Shown: positions 36,074-47,800, counted from the first letter of the stretch. The stretch is 64,000 bases of DNA from Plectonema cf. radiosum LEGE 06105 (GCF_015207665.1 NZ_JADEWL010000010.1:1-64000); one strand, 5' to 3'. The notes: generated from the sequence alone by a model not told the origin. Translations and numbers: made by a program.

Positions 36074-37090
<1,017 letters not shown>

Positions 37091-37105
37091 AGTTTGACGT
37101 TATCG

Positions 37106-37136
37106 TTCCCAAGCTTTGCCTTGGGAATGTATTTTA
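37106..37136 (+). terminator. Rho-independent terminator of por
   Basis: TTCCCAAG and CTTGGGAA (37106-37127) with a 6-nt loop, followed by 'TGTATTTTATT'. It is 16 bp past the por stop codon. Confidence 0.75.
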
Positions 37137-37245
37137 TTAATTTATGGTTAGTCGATTACTTTGCGATCGCGATATTCAAGCTACGATAAAATCCTCAACA
37201 TTTGTAATTTTTCATTAAGTTAAGTTAGATAAGTGAATTTACAAA

Positions 37246-37848
37246 ATGGCTTATAGTGATTTTAAATTAGCTCAAGTTATCCAAAGTTTTGGATTAACAG
37301 TTCATGAAGGTTCCAGAATATTTGCTCATTTTCCCGAAGAAAAATGTAGCGACTTACTTTCAACTATTCTTAAAGAAAATGTAGATTTAGCAATTGCAAT
37401 CAATACAGAAAAAGCCCGTTCTGAAATGATAATTAGTCCCATATTACTTGAGGTTAGGCGTAAACTTGATAACAAAATCAGTTTATTTTCAGGAGTAGAT
37501 TTTAATGTCGATAGTGCAAAAGGATTAAATGGCTTCTGTGACTTTCTGATTAGTCTTTCTCAAGAACAGCTTTTTATCCGCGCACCTGCAATTACTCTAG
37601 TTGAAGCAAAAAATGAAAATCTCAAATCTGGATTGGGTCAGTGTATTGCAGAAATGATTGCAGCCCAGCTATTTAATCAAATGCAGGGAAATACAATTAG
37701 AAGTATTTATGGTGTAATATCGATTGGAACGATTTGGCAGTTTTTAAGATTAGAAGATGATAATATTTATATTGATCTAAGTGAATATTATATTCAAGAT
37801 ATTGAAAAAATTTTAGGAATATTAATAAATGCACTCAGACAAAATTAA
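37246..37848 (+). CDS. Uncharacterised protein with PD-(D/E)XK nuclease-like motifs
   Basis: A 200-aa protein without a clear family name. The central segment has the pattern expected for a restriction-endonuclease-like fold: 'GFCDFLISL' with Asp, and about 20 residues later 'ITLVEAKNENLKSG' (E-x-K), then a helix 'QCIAEMIAAQLFNQ'. The first 40 residues may hold a helical region. No methylase or partner gene is beside it, so nuclease activity is only an inference. Its stop overlaps the stop of the convergent DUF4336 gene by a few bases. Confidence 0.6.
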   Translation: MAYSDFKLAQVIQSFGLTVHEGSRIFAHFPEEKCSDLLSTILKENVDLAIAINTEKARSEMIISPILLEVRRKLDNKISLFSGVDFNVDSAKGLNGFCDFLISLSQEQLFIRAPAITLVEAKNENLKSGLGQCIAEMIAAQLFNQMQGNTIRSIYGVISIGTIWQFLRLEDDNIYIDLSEYYIQDIEKILGILINALRQN

Positions 37849-39056
37849 ACCTTCTCCTTTGCTGGAGGTATTCCTAATTTATTCAAAGTAGCATCAATCT
37901 CTTCTAAAAGCTGAAAATCTTCTTGAGGTAAAATACTATTACTATATTTTTCTAAAAACGAAAATGCTTGTCTAAATTGATAGGGTGTTGCTTCTATTGG
38001 TGCATCAAAATGACAGGGAATTATTCGTTTAAAGTCCCAATTAGCAACTTTATCAGCCCATGCAATAGTTTCGGATGGTGCGCGGTTGAGAATTAAAGTT
38101 TGTAAAATTGGTGCTACGAATAATCTACCATCCCCGTGTAACGCATCAAAGCAACGCTGCCAATTTGATTTCCATTGAAAAGGATATAAACCAAAGTAAG
38201 CGTTCTTAGAACGTTCTGAGGCTTGAAACGCATTACGGAATACTTCCCTCCATTTGGGTAAATCTAAGACGCTGGGGCGGAAATATAAGGCAAATAAAGC
38301 GATACGTTGCCATCCTTTGCGACGGTTTTCTGGAGTATTTGCAATAATATCGGTTGCTTTATCTTTAGCGTGGAATAGTAAAGGGTATGAGTCTAATTGA
38401 ATAATTGCGGGAGGTTGTTCGGGGACGGAAACGATTGAATCCGTAACTAAAAGAGTTTTTGATGATTTATGGAACAATGCGACCTCAGCGAATCTACCCA
38501 GCCCTAGTTCGATGGGACCAAGAATGGAGTGGTCAAATTCGTTCGCGAAAGGTATTTTACTGCTGTCTTCTGCAAGTACTTGAGTACGTTTTCCAGGTAT
38601 ACCCAACCAACTCAAGGGAAGATTTACAGGAAAACTCCATTGTTTGGGTGCAACAAATACCTGTGAATCGGCAAAACGTCTGGCAAAGGGACCGACAAAT
38701 ACTTTATGTTCTAAGCCCGATATGGTGGGCAATATTATATACTTTATCTTGCCATGCTCCGCCACTAATTCTTCCACAAGACGAACACATTCTGGAGTTG
38801 GTGCTACTGGTGCATAAACAAGTAAACCACCTTCATTTAACTTGACAACAGTCATGCGGATGGGGACAACAACGTAGAAAATGCCTTGAAGCTGATCAAA
38901 AGTCCAAATAGTATCCTTGACTACTTCTTTACGGATTGTGCGCCGTTTACCAAATGGGTAAATTGGCAAAGTAAACCAAAAGCGCCATGAATAGTCTTGA
39001 GTATTGCTTGGTTGTTCTGACCTTTGGAGCATTTTCATCGTCGTTTGTTGTATCAT
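37845..39056 (-). CDS. DUF4336 domain protein
   Basis: A protein of about 403 aa, a cyanobacterial DUF4336 protein related in fold to metallo-beta-lactamase-like hydrolases. 'WSFWFTLPIYPFGKRRT'-like and 'TVVKLNEGGLLVYAPVAPTP' blocks are conserved, followed by 'GKIKYIILPTISGLEHKVFV' and 'KTLLVTDSIVSVPE'. The first 20 residues are uncertain: ATG 39056 is chosen over the TTG at 39083. The function is unknown, and the usual HxHxDH metal motif is not evident, so enzymatic activity is doubtful. Confidence 0.8.
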   Translation of the reverse strand: MIQQTTMKMLQRSEQPSNTQDYSWRFWFTLPIYPFGKRRTIRKEVVKDTIWTFDQLQGIFYVVVPIRMTVVKLNEGGLLVYAPVAPTPECVRLVEELVAEHGKIKYIILPTISGLEHKVFVGPFARRFADSQVFVAPKQWSFPVNLPLSWLGIPGKRTQVLAEDSSKIPFANEFDHSILGPIELGLGRFAEVALFHKSSKTLLVTDSIVSVPEQPPAIIQLDSYPLLFHAKDKATDIIANTPENRRKGWQRIALFALYFRPSVLDLPKWREVFRNAFQASERSKNAYFGLYPFQWKSNWQRCFDALHGDGRLFVAPILQTLILNRAPSETIAWADKVANWDFKRIIPCHFDAPIEATPYQFRQAFSFLEKYSNSILPQEDFQLLEEIDATLNKLGIPPAKEKV

Positions 39057-39180
39057 TCCACGAATCGGGCGAAAAATAGACAATTTTCTTATATCTATCT
39101 TGTCCTGAGAATATGGAGTTTAGCAAATCATGATTTGATTTAGTTTGTTTTCGTTGTTTAAGTACAATATAGCTTTTGTA

Positions 39181-39203
39181 GTGCGGGCCGGACAGCCCGC
39201 TAC
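39181..39203. repeat. Palindrome GCGGGC/GCCCGC
   Basis: GCGGGC at 39183-39188 and GCCCGC at 39195-39200 around a 6-nt loop, followed by 'tacgggtg', resembling a REP hairpin. It lies between the DUF4336 gene and the 3' end of the TnpB pseudogene. Confidence 0.5.
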
Positions 39204-39229
39204 GGGTGTACCTCATCACAGCCGGAAAT

Positions 39230-39360
39230 TCCGTATGTTCTCTAGTATGTATATAGTTGAACGCGATGATGCAGCCAAGTTTACACCTGTTAATTAATGG
39301 GTGAACTACCTACACTGACCTTCGGAGAGCGTGTAGGCTTCCCAATTCATTGGGGATTGC
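39230..39360 (-). ncRNA. Possible omega-RNA / right-end region of the TnpB element
   Basis: The 3' end of tnpB and the adjacent sequence read on the minus strand as 'gcaatccccaatgaattggg', 'aagcctacacgctctccgaa' and 'ggtcagtgtaggtagttcac'. The same arrangement occurs on the plus strand at 63833-63912. In TnpB systems the guide RNA comes from this region, and the guide would follow the element end. The exact boundary is not determined, so the position is approximate. Confidence 0.4.
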
Positions 39361-40549
39361 CTCGACCTTCGTAGATTTTTTACGTCCCGAAGATTTTGGT
39401 CTTACATCCCCTCCAAGGGCAGAAGCGCTAGTTCCTAACGCCAAAATTCGCAATCCTTCATTCCTAATATTTATTGCAGCATTGATATCTCTATCATGCT
39501 GTTTGTTGCAGTGCGGACAATCTACAAACCTCACACCCAAGGAATCATATCCTTTCTGTAGCATTGGGATTGGTAGTAGCGTCTCGCTACAAAGTTGAGA
39601 AGATGGGAAGAAACGACCTATTTCAATATAGGTATGACCGAATCTCTCAGCTTTATATTTGAGCATGGTTTGAAACATTCCCCATCCTTGGTCAGATATT
39701 GCTTTTGCCAAGTTCGGATTTTTAACCATGTTCTTAACTGCTAAATCTTCCACACAAATAACTTGGTTTTCGTATGCTCGGACAGCGAGATAGCTTGTGT
39801 AGAAAATCTTCTCTAACCCTAGCGATTTTGCTAGAGACTTTTGCAACTAACCGTTTGATTTTACGACGCTTGTTAGATTTTTTATCCGTCTTTTTAGCTA
39901 GTTTTTTCTGTTTACGCTTTCTATTCTTTTCTAATTTAGCTAATTGTTTTTTGGGAAGGTCATACTTAGAACCGGACGAGGTTATAGCAAAGTTTTTTAA
40001 CCCTAAATCAACACCTATAGCTTCTCTAATTGCTACTACTGGCGTATCTTCCTGGCTAAATAAAATAGAAGCATAATACTTACCATCTGCGTTTCTTGAT
40101 ATTGTTACAGTCGTGAATTTGCCAGACGGTAGTTGTTTGTGAAACACAGTTTTAATCAACCCCAATGTACCGGGAAACTTAATGACAGAATCTTCTGGAA
40201 TTAACTTAACGTTTTGGGGATATTGAATAGATTGTTTACCATGTTTAGATTTAAAGTTAGGGTATTTAGCGCGACCCTCAAAAAAATTGACAAACGCGCT
40301 AGAAAGATTAAATGTGACTCGTTGCAATACTTGACTGTATGCAAGTCCTAACCATTCATATTCTTTTTTTAATCCCGGAAGCAATTTATCCATTGCCGCT
40401 TTAGAAAGACCTTTCCCTGTCTCTTTATACGTTGTGGAAGTCTTGTTAAGCATATAGTTCCACAACCAACGGGTATTCCCAAAACATTGGGAAAGATAGG
40501 TTTCTTGCGCGTCTGTCGGATAAATTCTAACTTTAACTGCTCTATACAT
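39310..40549 (-). pseudogene. tnpB: Frameshifted TnpB (RNA-guided nuclease of IS200/IS605)
   Basis: Two overlapping frames make one TnpB. The first (40549-39734) covers the N-terminal part with 'TDAQETYLSQCFGNTRWLWN' and RuvC I 'GVDLGLKNFAITSSG'. The second frame (from 39846 down to 39310) holds RuvC II 'VICVEDLAVKNMVKN' and RuvC III 'HDRDINAAINI'. They join after 'DFLHKLS' near 39786, where one or two bases are missing or added. The zinc finger is also damaged: after 'QLCS' the usual 'NC' is replaced by 'ETLLPIPMLQ', encoded by a GTAGCG-aga-CGCTAC palindrome. No adjacent tnpA is present. It is most likely inactive. Confidence 0.8.
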
Positions 40550-40836
40550 GGTATCGACCTTACCGTGTTTACTTATTCATGATAACACATATTTGAGATA
40601 GTGTGTTACTTAAAAACAAATATTTTGCTCGTCTCGTCGCTGTAGTTTTCTTTGTTCTCGCTTCGCTCAAATGCATTCAAACTACGCAACTCGCAATCAG
40701 GAGCAATTCATCTCAACACCTCCCCCAGAGGGTAGGTGTGAGCCTTCTTGCTGTTTAAGGTAAAATTTCAAAAATAAAGACACAGATTTCAGACAAATTC
40801 GATAAGCTGACAAAAGCAGTTTCGCGAATTCAGAAA

Positions 40837-41631
40837 ATGACAGCAATTAGCCCGACAATTTTGGCATTGGACTTTGACGGTGTAATCTGTAACGGACTGA
40901 TAGAATACTTTCAGGTAGCTTGGCGTACTTACTGCAAATTTTGGTCTTGTGCTAATCAAAATCAAAATCAAACAGAAGATTTAGCGAATAAATTCTATCG
41001 TCTGCGACCAGTAATTGAGACGGGTTGGGAAATGCCTGTTTTAATTAAAGCATTATTAGAAGGATTTGAAGAAGATAAAATTCTGCAAGAGTGGGGTGAT
41101 ATATCCCATAAAATTCTTCGACAAGAGGATTTTGTTGCTCAAGAAATTGCTGGAATGTTAGACAAACAGCGAGATGAATGGATAGCCACAGATAAAAATG
41201 GTTGGCTGAATTTACACAAGTTTTATCCGGGAGTAGTAGAAAAAATTCAAAGTATTTATAATACTCAAATTGCTTTATATATAGTAACTACTAAAGAAGG
41301 ACGTTTTGTCAAAGAATTATTGCATAAAGCAGGCTTCGATTTACCACAAGAAGCAATTTTTGGCAAAGAAGAAAAACGTCCCAAATACGAAATTTTGCGA
41401 GAATTAAAGCAAGAAGCCAATGATTTAACAGTTAGTTTATGGTTTATCGAAGACCGGATACAAACGTTACAAAAAGTTAAGGAGCAACCAGATTTAGAAG
41501 ATGTAGAATTGTTTCTTGCCGATTGGGGTTATAATACCCCGAAACATAGAGAAACCGCGAAAAAAGATATGCGAATTCAATTAATATCGCTAGCTCAATT
41601 TGTCCAAGATTTTGATAAATGGCAATCTTGA
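40837..41631 (+). CDS. HAD family hydrolase
   Basis: A 264-aa haloacid dehalogenase superfamily phosphatase. Motif I is 'ILALDFDGVICNGLIEY' (nucleophile Asp), motif II 'YIVTTKEGRFV' (Thr) and motif IV 'LWFIEDRIQTL' (acidic pair). A cap of about 120 residues includes a Gln/Asn tract (NQNQNQT). The substrate is unknown. A cluster of short heptamer repeats follows the stop codon and precedes the NurA gene. Confidence 0.85.
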   Translation: MTAISPTILALDFDGVICNGLIEYFQVAWRTYCKFWSCANQNQNQTEDLANKFYRLRPVIETGWEMPVLIKALLEGFEEDKILQEWGDISHKILRQEDFVAQEIAGMLDKQRDEWIATDKNGWLNLHKFYPGVVEKIQSIYNTQIALYIVTTKEGRFVKELLHKAGFDLPQEAIFGKEEKRPKYEILRELKQEANDLTVSLWFIEDRIQTLQKVKEQPDLEDVELFLADWGYNTPKHRETAKKDMRIQLISLAQFVQDFDKWQS

Positions 41632-41632
41632 A

Positions 41633-41771
41633 TAATTGACAGTTGACAGTTGACAGTTGACAACTAACCACCAACAACTAACTCAAAACTCCTAACCCCT
41701 AACTCCTAACCCCTAACTCCTAACTCCTAACTCCTAACTCCTAACCCCTAACCCCTAACCTTTAACTCATT
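41633..41771. repeat. STRR cluster: 'gttgaca' and 'cctaactc' heptamers
   Basis: First about five copies of 'agttgac', then many of 'ctaactc' and 'ctaaccc' in tandem, ending just before the NurA start. It is a typical heterocystous-cyanobacterial short tandem repeat array. No ORF is expected. Confidence 0.85.
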
Positions 41772-43046
41772 ATGCTAGACCTTAGTAAACTTGCGGGACA
41801 AATGCGTGGTTTGAGTCAACATTTGACGGCTGAAGCTGAAGCAAATCGTCAACGTTTGCAATTAGCCCAAAAACATCTTGAGGATGCTTTTTCCAATCAA
41901 GATGAGTTAGTTAAAATCCAACAGAAATGGCGTGATCGTATTTTGTTTGCAAATGCAACTCCCGTGGAACCGCTACATACTTGTATTGATATTATGGTTC
42001 CTCCAAAAACTCATACTGTAATTGCTACTGATGGTTCTCAAATTGCTCCTAACCATCACGAAATTGCTTATTGCTATCTCCTAAATATCGGTAGAGTAGT
42101 CTTACATTATGGACAAAATAAACACCCACTTCTAGATAGTTTGCCGGAGATATTTTACCGTCCCGAAGATTTATATATGTCTCGTCAATGGGGAATTAGA
42201 ACCGAAGAGTGGATGAGTTACCGACGCACCGCAAGTGAAGCGGTGGTATTGTCGGAATTGGCTATTGCAGCAACGGAGAAGGGACAAAGGGATGAGGCGA
42301 CAAAGGGATGGATGGATAAGGAAATAGGGGGGCAAGGAGACAAGGGGAATATTTCTGCATCTAAATCTGTTGCGGAAAGGGTACCAAATTTAGCGATGGT
42401 AGATGGTTCGCTGATTTACTGGTTTTTGGAACAATTACCTTTTGACGCTAGAGACCATATTTTACCGCCGATTTTGCAGTCTTGGAAGGATTTACGAGAT
42501 GCGGGCATTCCTTTGATGGGTTATTTGAGTGCTTCACGGAGTATTGAGGGAATGAATTTTTTTCGGTTGTCTGCTTGTCCTCATCAAGCACCAGATTGTA
42601 TCAGTTTTTGCCCCAATCAAATGGAGAAGATTCCTTGTAAAGTTTTTGAAGGATTACGAGATAGTACTTTGTGGTCAACTCAACTTAAACCGGGACAGCG
42701 GAGTCCTTTGTGGCGTAGTAATTCGCGAATTTTAGATTTATACGAAGACCAGCAAATTTACTTTTGCTACGTTCACGTCGGTACGGAAATAGCACGGATA
42801 GAATTTCCCCAATGGGTAGTAGAAAATACCGAAATGTTTGAGGAATCTTTGGGGTTGATGTTAGCGCAAGTTCATAAAGGATATGGTTATCCAGTGGCTT
42901 TAGCAGAAGCTCACAATCAAGCGGTTGTCAGAGGTGGCGATCGCTCTCGTTTCTTCGGTTTATTAGAACGACAAATGATTAAAGCTGGGTTAAAAAATGT
43001 CGGAACTTCTTACAAGGAAGCACGGAAGAGAGGAAGTATTGCTTAA
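41772..43046 (+). CDS. NurA-domain nuclease-like protein
   Basis: A 424-aa protein with NurA-type motifs. The first acidic metal-binding block is 'TVIATDGSQIAPNHHEIAY' and the second is 'NLAMVDGSLIYWFLEQLPF'. In archaea, NurA resects DNA ends with HerA and Mre11; cyanobacterial homologues are of unknown partner. A stretch of about 30 residues, 'EKGQRDEATKGWMDKEIGGQ' and 'GDKGNISASK', around residues 165-198 is low-complexity and derives from a DNA repeat ('gggacaaagggatg'), as an in-frame insertion. The remainder fits the family. The ATG is preceded by the STRR array. Confidence 0.85.
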   Translation: MLDLSKLAGQMRGLSQHLTAEAEANRQRLQLAQKHLEDAFSNQDELVKIQQKWRDRILFANATPVEPLHTCIDIMVPPKTHTVIATDGSQIAPNHHEIAYCYLLNIGRVVLHYGQNKHPLLDSLPEIFYRPEDLYMSRQWGIRTEEWMSYRRTASEAVVLSELAIAATEKGQRDEATKGWMDKEIGGQGDKGNISASKSVAERVPNLAMVDGSLIYWFLEQLPFDARDHILPPILQSWKDLRDAGIPLMGYLSASRSIEGMNFFRLSACPHQAPDCISFCPNQMEKIPCKVFEGLRDSTLWSTQLKPGQRSPLWRSNSRILDLYEDQQIYFCYVHVGTEIARIEFPQWVVENTEMFEESLGLMLAQVHKGYGYPVALAEAHNQAVVRGGDRSRFFGLLERQMIKAGLKNVGTSYKEARKRGSIA

Positions 43047-43186
43047 TTAGGAAAGGAGTTAGTTGACAGTTAACAGTAAATTGAGTGATTGGGAATAGTC
43101 ACGTTCCCTTTGACCTATAACCTTTAACCTATTTTTCTCGTTACAATAGTTGTCAAATAAATACAAATATCATATCGTCCCTGAAA

Positions 43187-43975
43187 ATGCAAAATTTAGG
43201 TACTTTACAAATAACAGGGCTGGGTTTAGAGCTGTTTCATACCCAAAGCAATACTTCCTTTGAAATTCCCCAGAATTATCCAGTTATTCGTATGGGGAAG
43301 TCAAACGAACAGGTTCCTATTGATATTGATGTTTTGGGTTTACCTTCTGCTGATATTGTTTCGCGAGTCCACGCAGAGATTCTTGTCGAAGGTAATACTT
43401 ATTATTTAATCGATGTGGGTAGTTCTAACGGTACTTTTATTAATGACAATAAGCTGGAAGCCCGGACACGCTACCCACTCCAACTAGGAGATCGAATTGA
43501 CCTCGGTTACGATAAGAAAGTAACTTTTATATTCCAATACAAACAGCAAAGTAAACATACTGCGATTGTAGAAAGTAATCAACCTACCACTATCCAACAT
43601 CAACGTATCAATAACAGGCAGCAAGTACAATTAGTAGACGGTAAAAGTAAATTTGTTGGTTTAACATTGATGGTTGTAGGAATGTTAATCTTCGCTGCAA
43701 ATACTCGAATTGGTATTGGTGTTGGTATTTCAACTATTTTATTATTGATTGGGGGAGTTGTAATTCTCTTGCAGCGTCGCATTAATCGTAATTGGGGATG
43801 GGTTTTAATCGGACTCGGAACTGCATTAATCGTCTTTTCTGGTAGACTATTCGCTTCGTTTAATCTTTTAGCTGTCCTCTTATCAGCTAGCTTGATATTT
43901 ATGGGATATAAATTATTTAAAACCGGGACAGTCTTTGGTTATGGTTTGAATTCCCTTAAAGGAAGAAAAGAATAA
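43187..43975 (+). CDS. FHA domain membrane protein
   Basis: A 262-aa protein. An N-terminal forkhead-associated domain binds phosphothreonine peptides ('VIRMGKSNEQVPIDIDVLGL', 'SRVHAEILVEGNTYYLIDVG', 'SSNGTFINDNKL'). It is followed by four hydrophobic helices after residue about 155 ('FVGLTLMVVGMLIFAA', 'VGISTILLLIGGVVILL', 'WVLIGLGTALIVF', 'LLAVLLSASLIFMGY'). It probably docks Ser/Thr-phosphorylated partners at a membrane. No kinase gene is adjacent. Confidence 0.88.
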   Translation: MQNLGTLQITGLGLELFHTQSNTSFEIPQNYPVIRMGKSNEQVPIDIDVLGLPSADIVSRVHAEILVEGNTYYLIDVGSSNGTFINDNKLEARTRYPLQLGDRIDLGYDKKVTFIFQYKQQSKHTAIVESNQPTTIQHQRINNRQQVQLVDGKSKFVGLTLMVVGMLIFAANTRIGIGVGISTILLLIGGVVILLQRRINRNWGWVLIGLGTALIVFSGRLFASFNLLAVLLSASLIFMGYKLFKTGTVFGYGLNSLKGRKE

Positions 43976-44045
43976 TCATCAAAATTATCTAGTTTTTACT
44001 CCTAAGTTTTACTAAGTTATGGATTTTGTAGTTTGAAATACTGTT

Positions 44046-44483
44046 TTAGCTGCTGGCTAATCTTTCGATTAATTGAATTATATTATTCTCTAATTTTCTC
44101 AGAGCAATGGTTGGTAATCCTTGATGAGAATCACGAATATTCCAGTATTCAACTTTATCTACCCACTCAGGAAATCTTTTCAACATTAGAGGACGATGTT
44201 CAGCTTCATTCATAGCAATTATAATCTCAGCAGTCTGAAAATCTTCATTATTGACTTGTATTGGATTTCGTTGTGTTTTAGGAAGAATTACTCCCTGACT
44301 TTGAAGTTTTCTGATTGTAAACCAAGAAATAGCCCCAATAGTTGGTATTCCTCGACCTAAAGCGATACCTCGTGAATCAGCTTCCCATTCTAGTCCTTGC
44401 TTTCTGGCTAAATCATTAAACAGGAGTTCTGCAAAACGGCTACGGAAATAATTCCCAGTACAAAGAAATAGAACTTTTTTCAT
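44046..44483 (-). CDS. Low-molecular-weight protein tyrosine phosphatase-like protein
   Basis: A 145-aa phosphatase of the LMW-PTP/arsenate reductase fold. The P-loop C-x5-R is CTGNYFRSR in 'KVLFLCTGNYFRSRFAELL', and the C-terminal acidic region 'VDKVEYWNIRDS' gives the general acid Asp. I chose the ATG at 44483 (MKKVLFLC), the family start; the upstream in-frame stretch to 44585 is repeat- or AT-rich-derived. Substrate: phosphotyrosine protein or arsenate is possible. It is convergent with the FHA gene. Confidence 0.85.
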   Translation of the reverse strand: MKKVLFLCTGNYFRSRFAELLFNDLARKQGLEWEADSRGIALGRGIPTIGAISWFTIRKLQSQGVILPKTQRNPIQVNNEDFQTAEIIIAMNEAEHRPLMLKRFPEWVDKVEYWNIRDSHQGLPTIALRKLENNIIQLIERLASS

Positions 44484-44602
44484 ATAGATAGAATGTTTTT
44501 GTTTTCGGTGTCTCAAAAAGTTTAAAGCTAAATAGCTTTCATTTCTTGCATTTTTAATCACAAAAAATATTCTTTTTTTTATCACTTCATTCGTAGTGAC
44601 TA

Positions 44603-44667
44603 AGAAGTCGGGTTTTATAATTATTTTTTTGTATTTAGAGATGTTGAATCTGAGAAACCCGATTTCT
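44603..44667. repeat. Dispersed hairpin repeat (AGAAGTCGGGTTTT family)
   Basis: The left arm AGAAGTCGGGTTTT and right arm GAAACCCGATTTCT are imperfect inverted copies of the 13580 array arms. It lies between the phosphatase gene and the PAS kinase. Confidence 0.7.
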
Positions 44668-44871
44668 GATTACGAATCTTTAATTACAGCTAATTGGGGT
44701 GACTTTATCAGATAATTACGTAAGTCCGATTAAATTTAAAAACTATTTACTTTAATTAAGAGAAAATTCGGTAGCTGATTTACCTTGCGACTAGTTATAT
44801 TAGGTGGCATTCCCTAAAGTTCGATTTTCCATTGTACCTAAGCGTTTATCGACCTATTTACCAGTCACCAT

Positions 44872-47800
44872 ATGCATTTGCACGCAAATTCAGAAAATAA
44901 TTCCCAATTGTTCCAAGTTTTTCTGGAACATACACCAATAGCTGTGGCAATGTTTGATCAAAAGATGTGCCTGATAGCGGCAAGCCACAAATGGCTGATA
45001 GATTATGGCTTGGATGGTGAATCTGTAATTGGTTGCTGTTATTATGAAATATTTCCTCATACTTCAGAAAAATGGAAGATAATTCACCAACGTTGTCTAG
45101 CTGGTGCGATAGCAAAATGTGAAGCTGATAAAATGGTGCGTATTGATGGTGAATTGGAGTGGATTGAATGGGAATGTCGTCCTTGGAATGATAGTAATAA
45201 TGAAATTGGTGGAATTATCCTTTCCTCAAAGAAAGTTACCGAACAAATGCTATGCGAGCAAGCATTAACAGCCAATGAAAGACGCTTCCGCAAGCTTGCT
45301 GCCAATCTACCGGGAGTAATTTATCAATTTCAGTTGAGTGCAAATGGCACAATGTCATTTCCTTATATTAGTTCTGGTTGTCGTAGGTTTTTAGAAATAG
45401 AACCCATAAAGGTAGAACAAAATTCCCAGCTTATTTTCGATTTGATTCATCCTTCGGATCGAGAATCTTATCTCGATTCAATGAAACTTTCGGCAGATAC
45501 ATTATTACCCTGGCTATGGGAAGGAAAAATAATTATACCTAGCGGTAGATGTAAATGGGTTCGCTGCATATTAAGACCTGAAAAACAAGCAGATGGGGAT
45601 ATCCTGTGGAGCGGACTGATGATTGATATCAGTGACAGAGTACAAATCGAAGAAAAGTTAAAAAAGTCTCAGCAAGATTTGGAAACAAAGGTACAGTATC
45701 GCACAGCAGAACTGGAAAAAGCTAACAAACAATTGCAAGCTCAAATTGTCGGAAGACAACAAGCTGAAGACTTGTTACATCAAACAGAAGCACGGTTTGA
45801 AAAACTAGCTGCGAATATTCCGGGAATGATTTATCAATACATATTATTTCCCAATGGTACTAGTTGCTTCTCCTATGTTAGTCCTGGTTGTTATCACCTT
45901 TATGAATTAGAACCGGAACAAATTCAGCAAGACATTAACAGTGCTTTGGACATAACTCATCCCGATGACCTACCAATCTTGCAACAAGCAATCGCAGTTT
46001 CCGCTCAAACTTTAGAGCCTTGGAAACAAGAATGGCGAATTATCACTCCATCAGGAAAGTTAAAGTGGTTACAAGGACATTCCCGACCATCCAAGCAAGC
46101 TAACGGCGATATTGTCTGGGATGGTATGATAATGGATATTAGCGAGTTGAAACAAGCAGAGGATGCGCTCAAACAAAGCGAAGAAAAATTCCGTACTTTG
46201 TTTGAAAAATCAGCAGATGGAATTCTTTTATACAACGGTAAAGTTTTTATAGATTTTAACCAAGCAGCGGTAGAGATGATGGGCTGCACTACCAGAGAAC
46301 AACTGATGCGTATGGCACCATCAGCAATATCTCCCGAATTTCAACCTGATGGTACTTCCTCTCTTGATAAACAGATGGAGTTAACGAAAATTGCTTTTGC
46401 TAATGGTGGTCATCGTTTTGAATGGACAATTCGTCGCATAGATGGTACGGATAAGCCATTAGATGTACAATTGACAGCAATTCCCTTAAATGGTGAACAG
46501 GTATTTTACACAGTTTGGCGAGATATTACAGAACGTAAGAAAGCCGAAGAAGCCGTAAAACAGTCAGAAGCACGGTATCGAAAACTAGCTAGTCGAGAAA
46601 AATTACTTAATAGTCTTGCTAGTCAAATTCGCAATAGTCTTGATATAGATACAGTACTAGAAACAGCGATTAACGAGATTAAGTATTTATTAAATATTGA
46701 CCGCTGTAGCTTCTCTTGGTTTGAACCAAACGTCGAACCTCCGATTTGGGAAACGATTAAAGAATCAAAAAATCACAATTTGCCTAGTTTGCTAGGTCGT
46801 CATTCTATAGATAAAGTAGGGTCAGTGACAGAACTATTTTTAAAGCAAAAAATATTACAAATAGATGACGCAAGCAAGTGTGAAGAACCAATACATCGGG
46901 AATTTTTAGAAACTTTAGGAATCAAATCAGAAATTGTGCTGCCGATTCAGACTCGTTCCGGTAAAATTGGCGTAATTGTTTGCGGTCACTGGGCAGAAAT
47001 TCGTCCTTGGATTGATAGTGAAGTAGAATTACTCCAAGCAGTAGTAGATCAAATTGCGATCGCGATTAACCAAGCCGATCTTTATGCTGAAACTCAGCAA
47101 ACTGCACTGAATGCTCAAAAACAAGCGCAACAGATAGAGCAAACGCTGCAACAACTCCAGAAAACCCAATCTCAGTTAGTGCAAAGTGAAAAAATGTCTG
47201 GTTTAGGTCAGCTAGTCGCTGGAGTGGCTCACGAAATCAATAATCCTGTTAATTTTATCTATGGCAATTTAATTCATGCTAGTAATTATACTGGAGACAT
47301 ATTAGGTTTACTCAAACTGTACGAGCAAGAATATCCTCAACCAACTCCGGAAATAGAAGAGGAAATGAAAGCTGTAGATGTAGATTTCTTAGTTTCAGAT
47401 TTACCTAAGTTAATGAAATCAATGATGGTAGGGGCTGAAAGGATTCGGGAAATTGTGCAATCTTTAAGAACTTTTTCCCGCCTTGACGAAGCTGAAATGA
47501 AAATGGTAGATATTCATCAAGGCATTGAAAGCACTTTGATGATTCTGCAACATCGCTTTAAAGCTAACCAGGAACACGAACAAATTGAACTAATTAAGCA
47601 TTACGCTAACTTACCTCAAGTTGTTTGCTTTGCCGGACAGCTCAACCAAGTGTTTATGAATTTGATTGCCAATGCTATTGATGCCCTAGAAGAAGGAATA
47701 CGCAAGGGTGAAGTATCCGCTCCCAGAATTACAATTACCACAAAAATGCTAGATAGCGATCGCCTGGCAATCCACATTGCAGATAATGGTACGGGAATAC

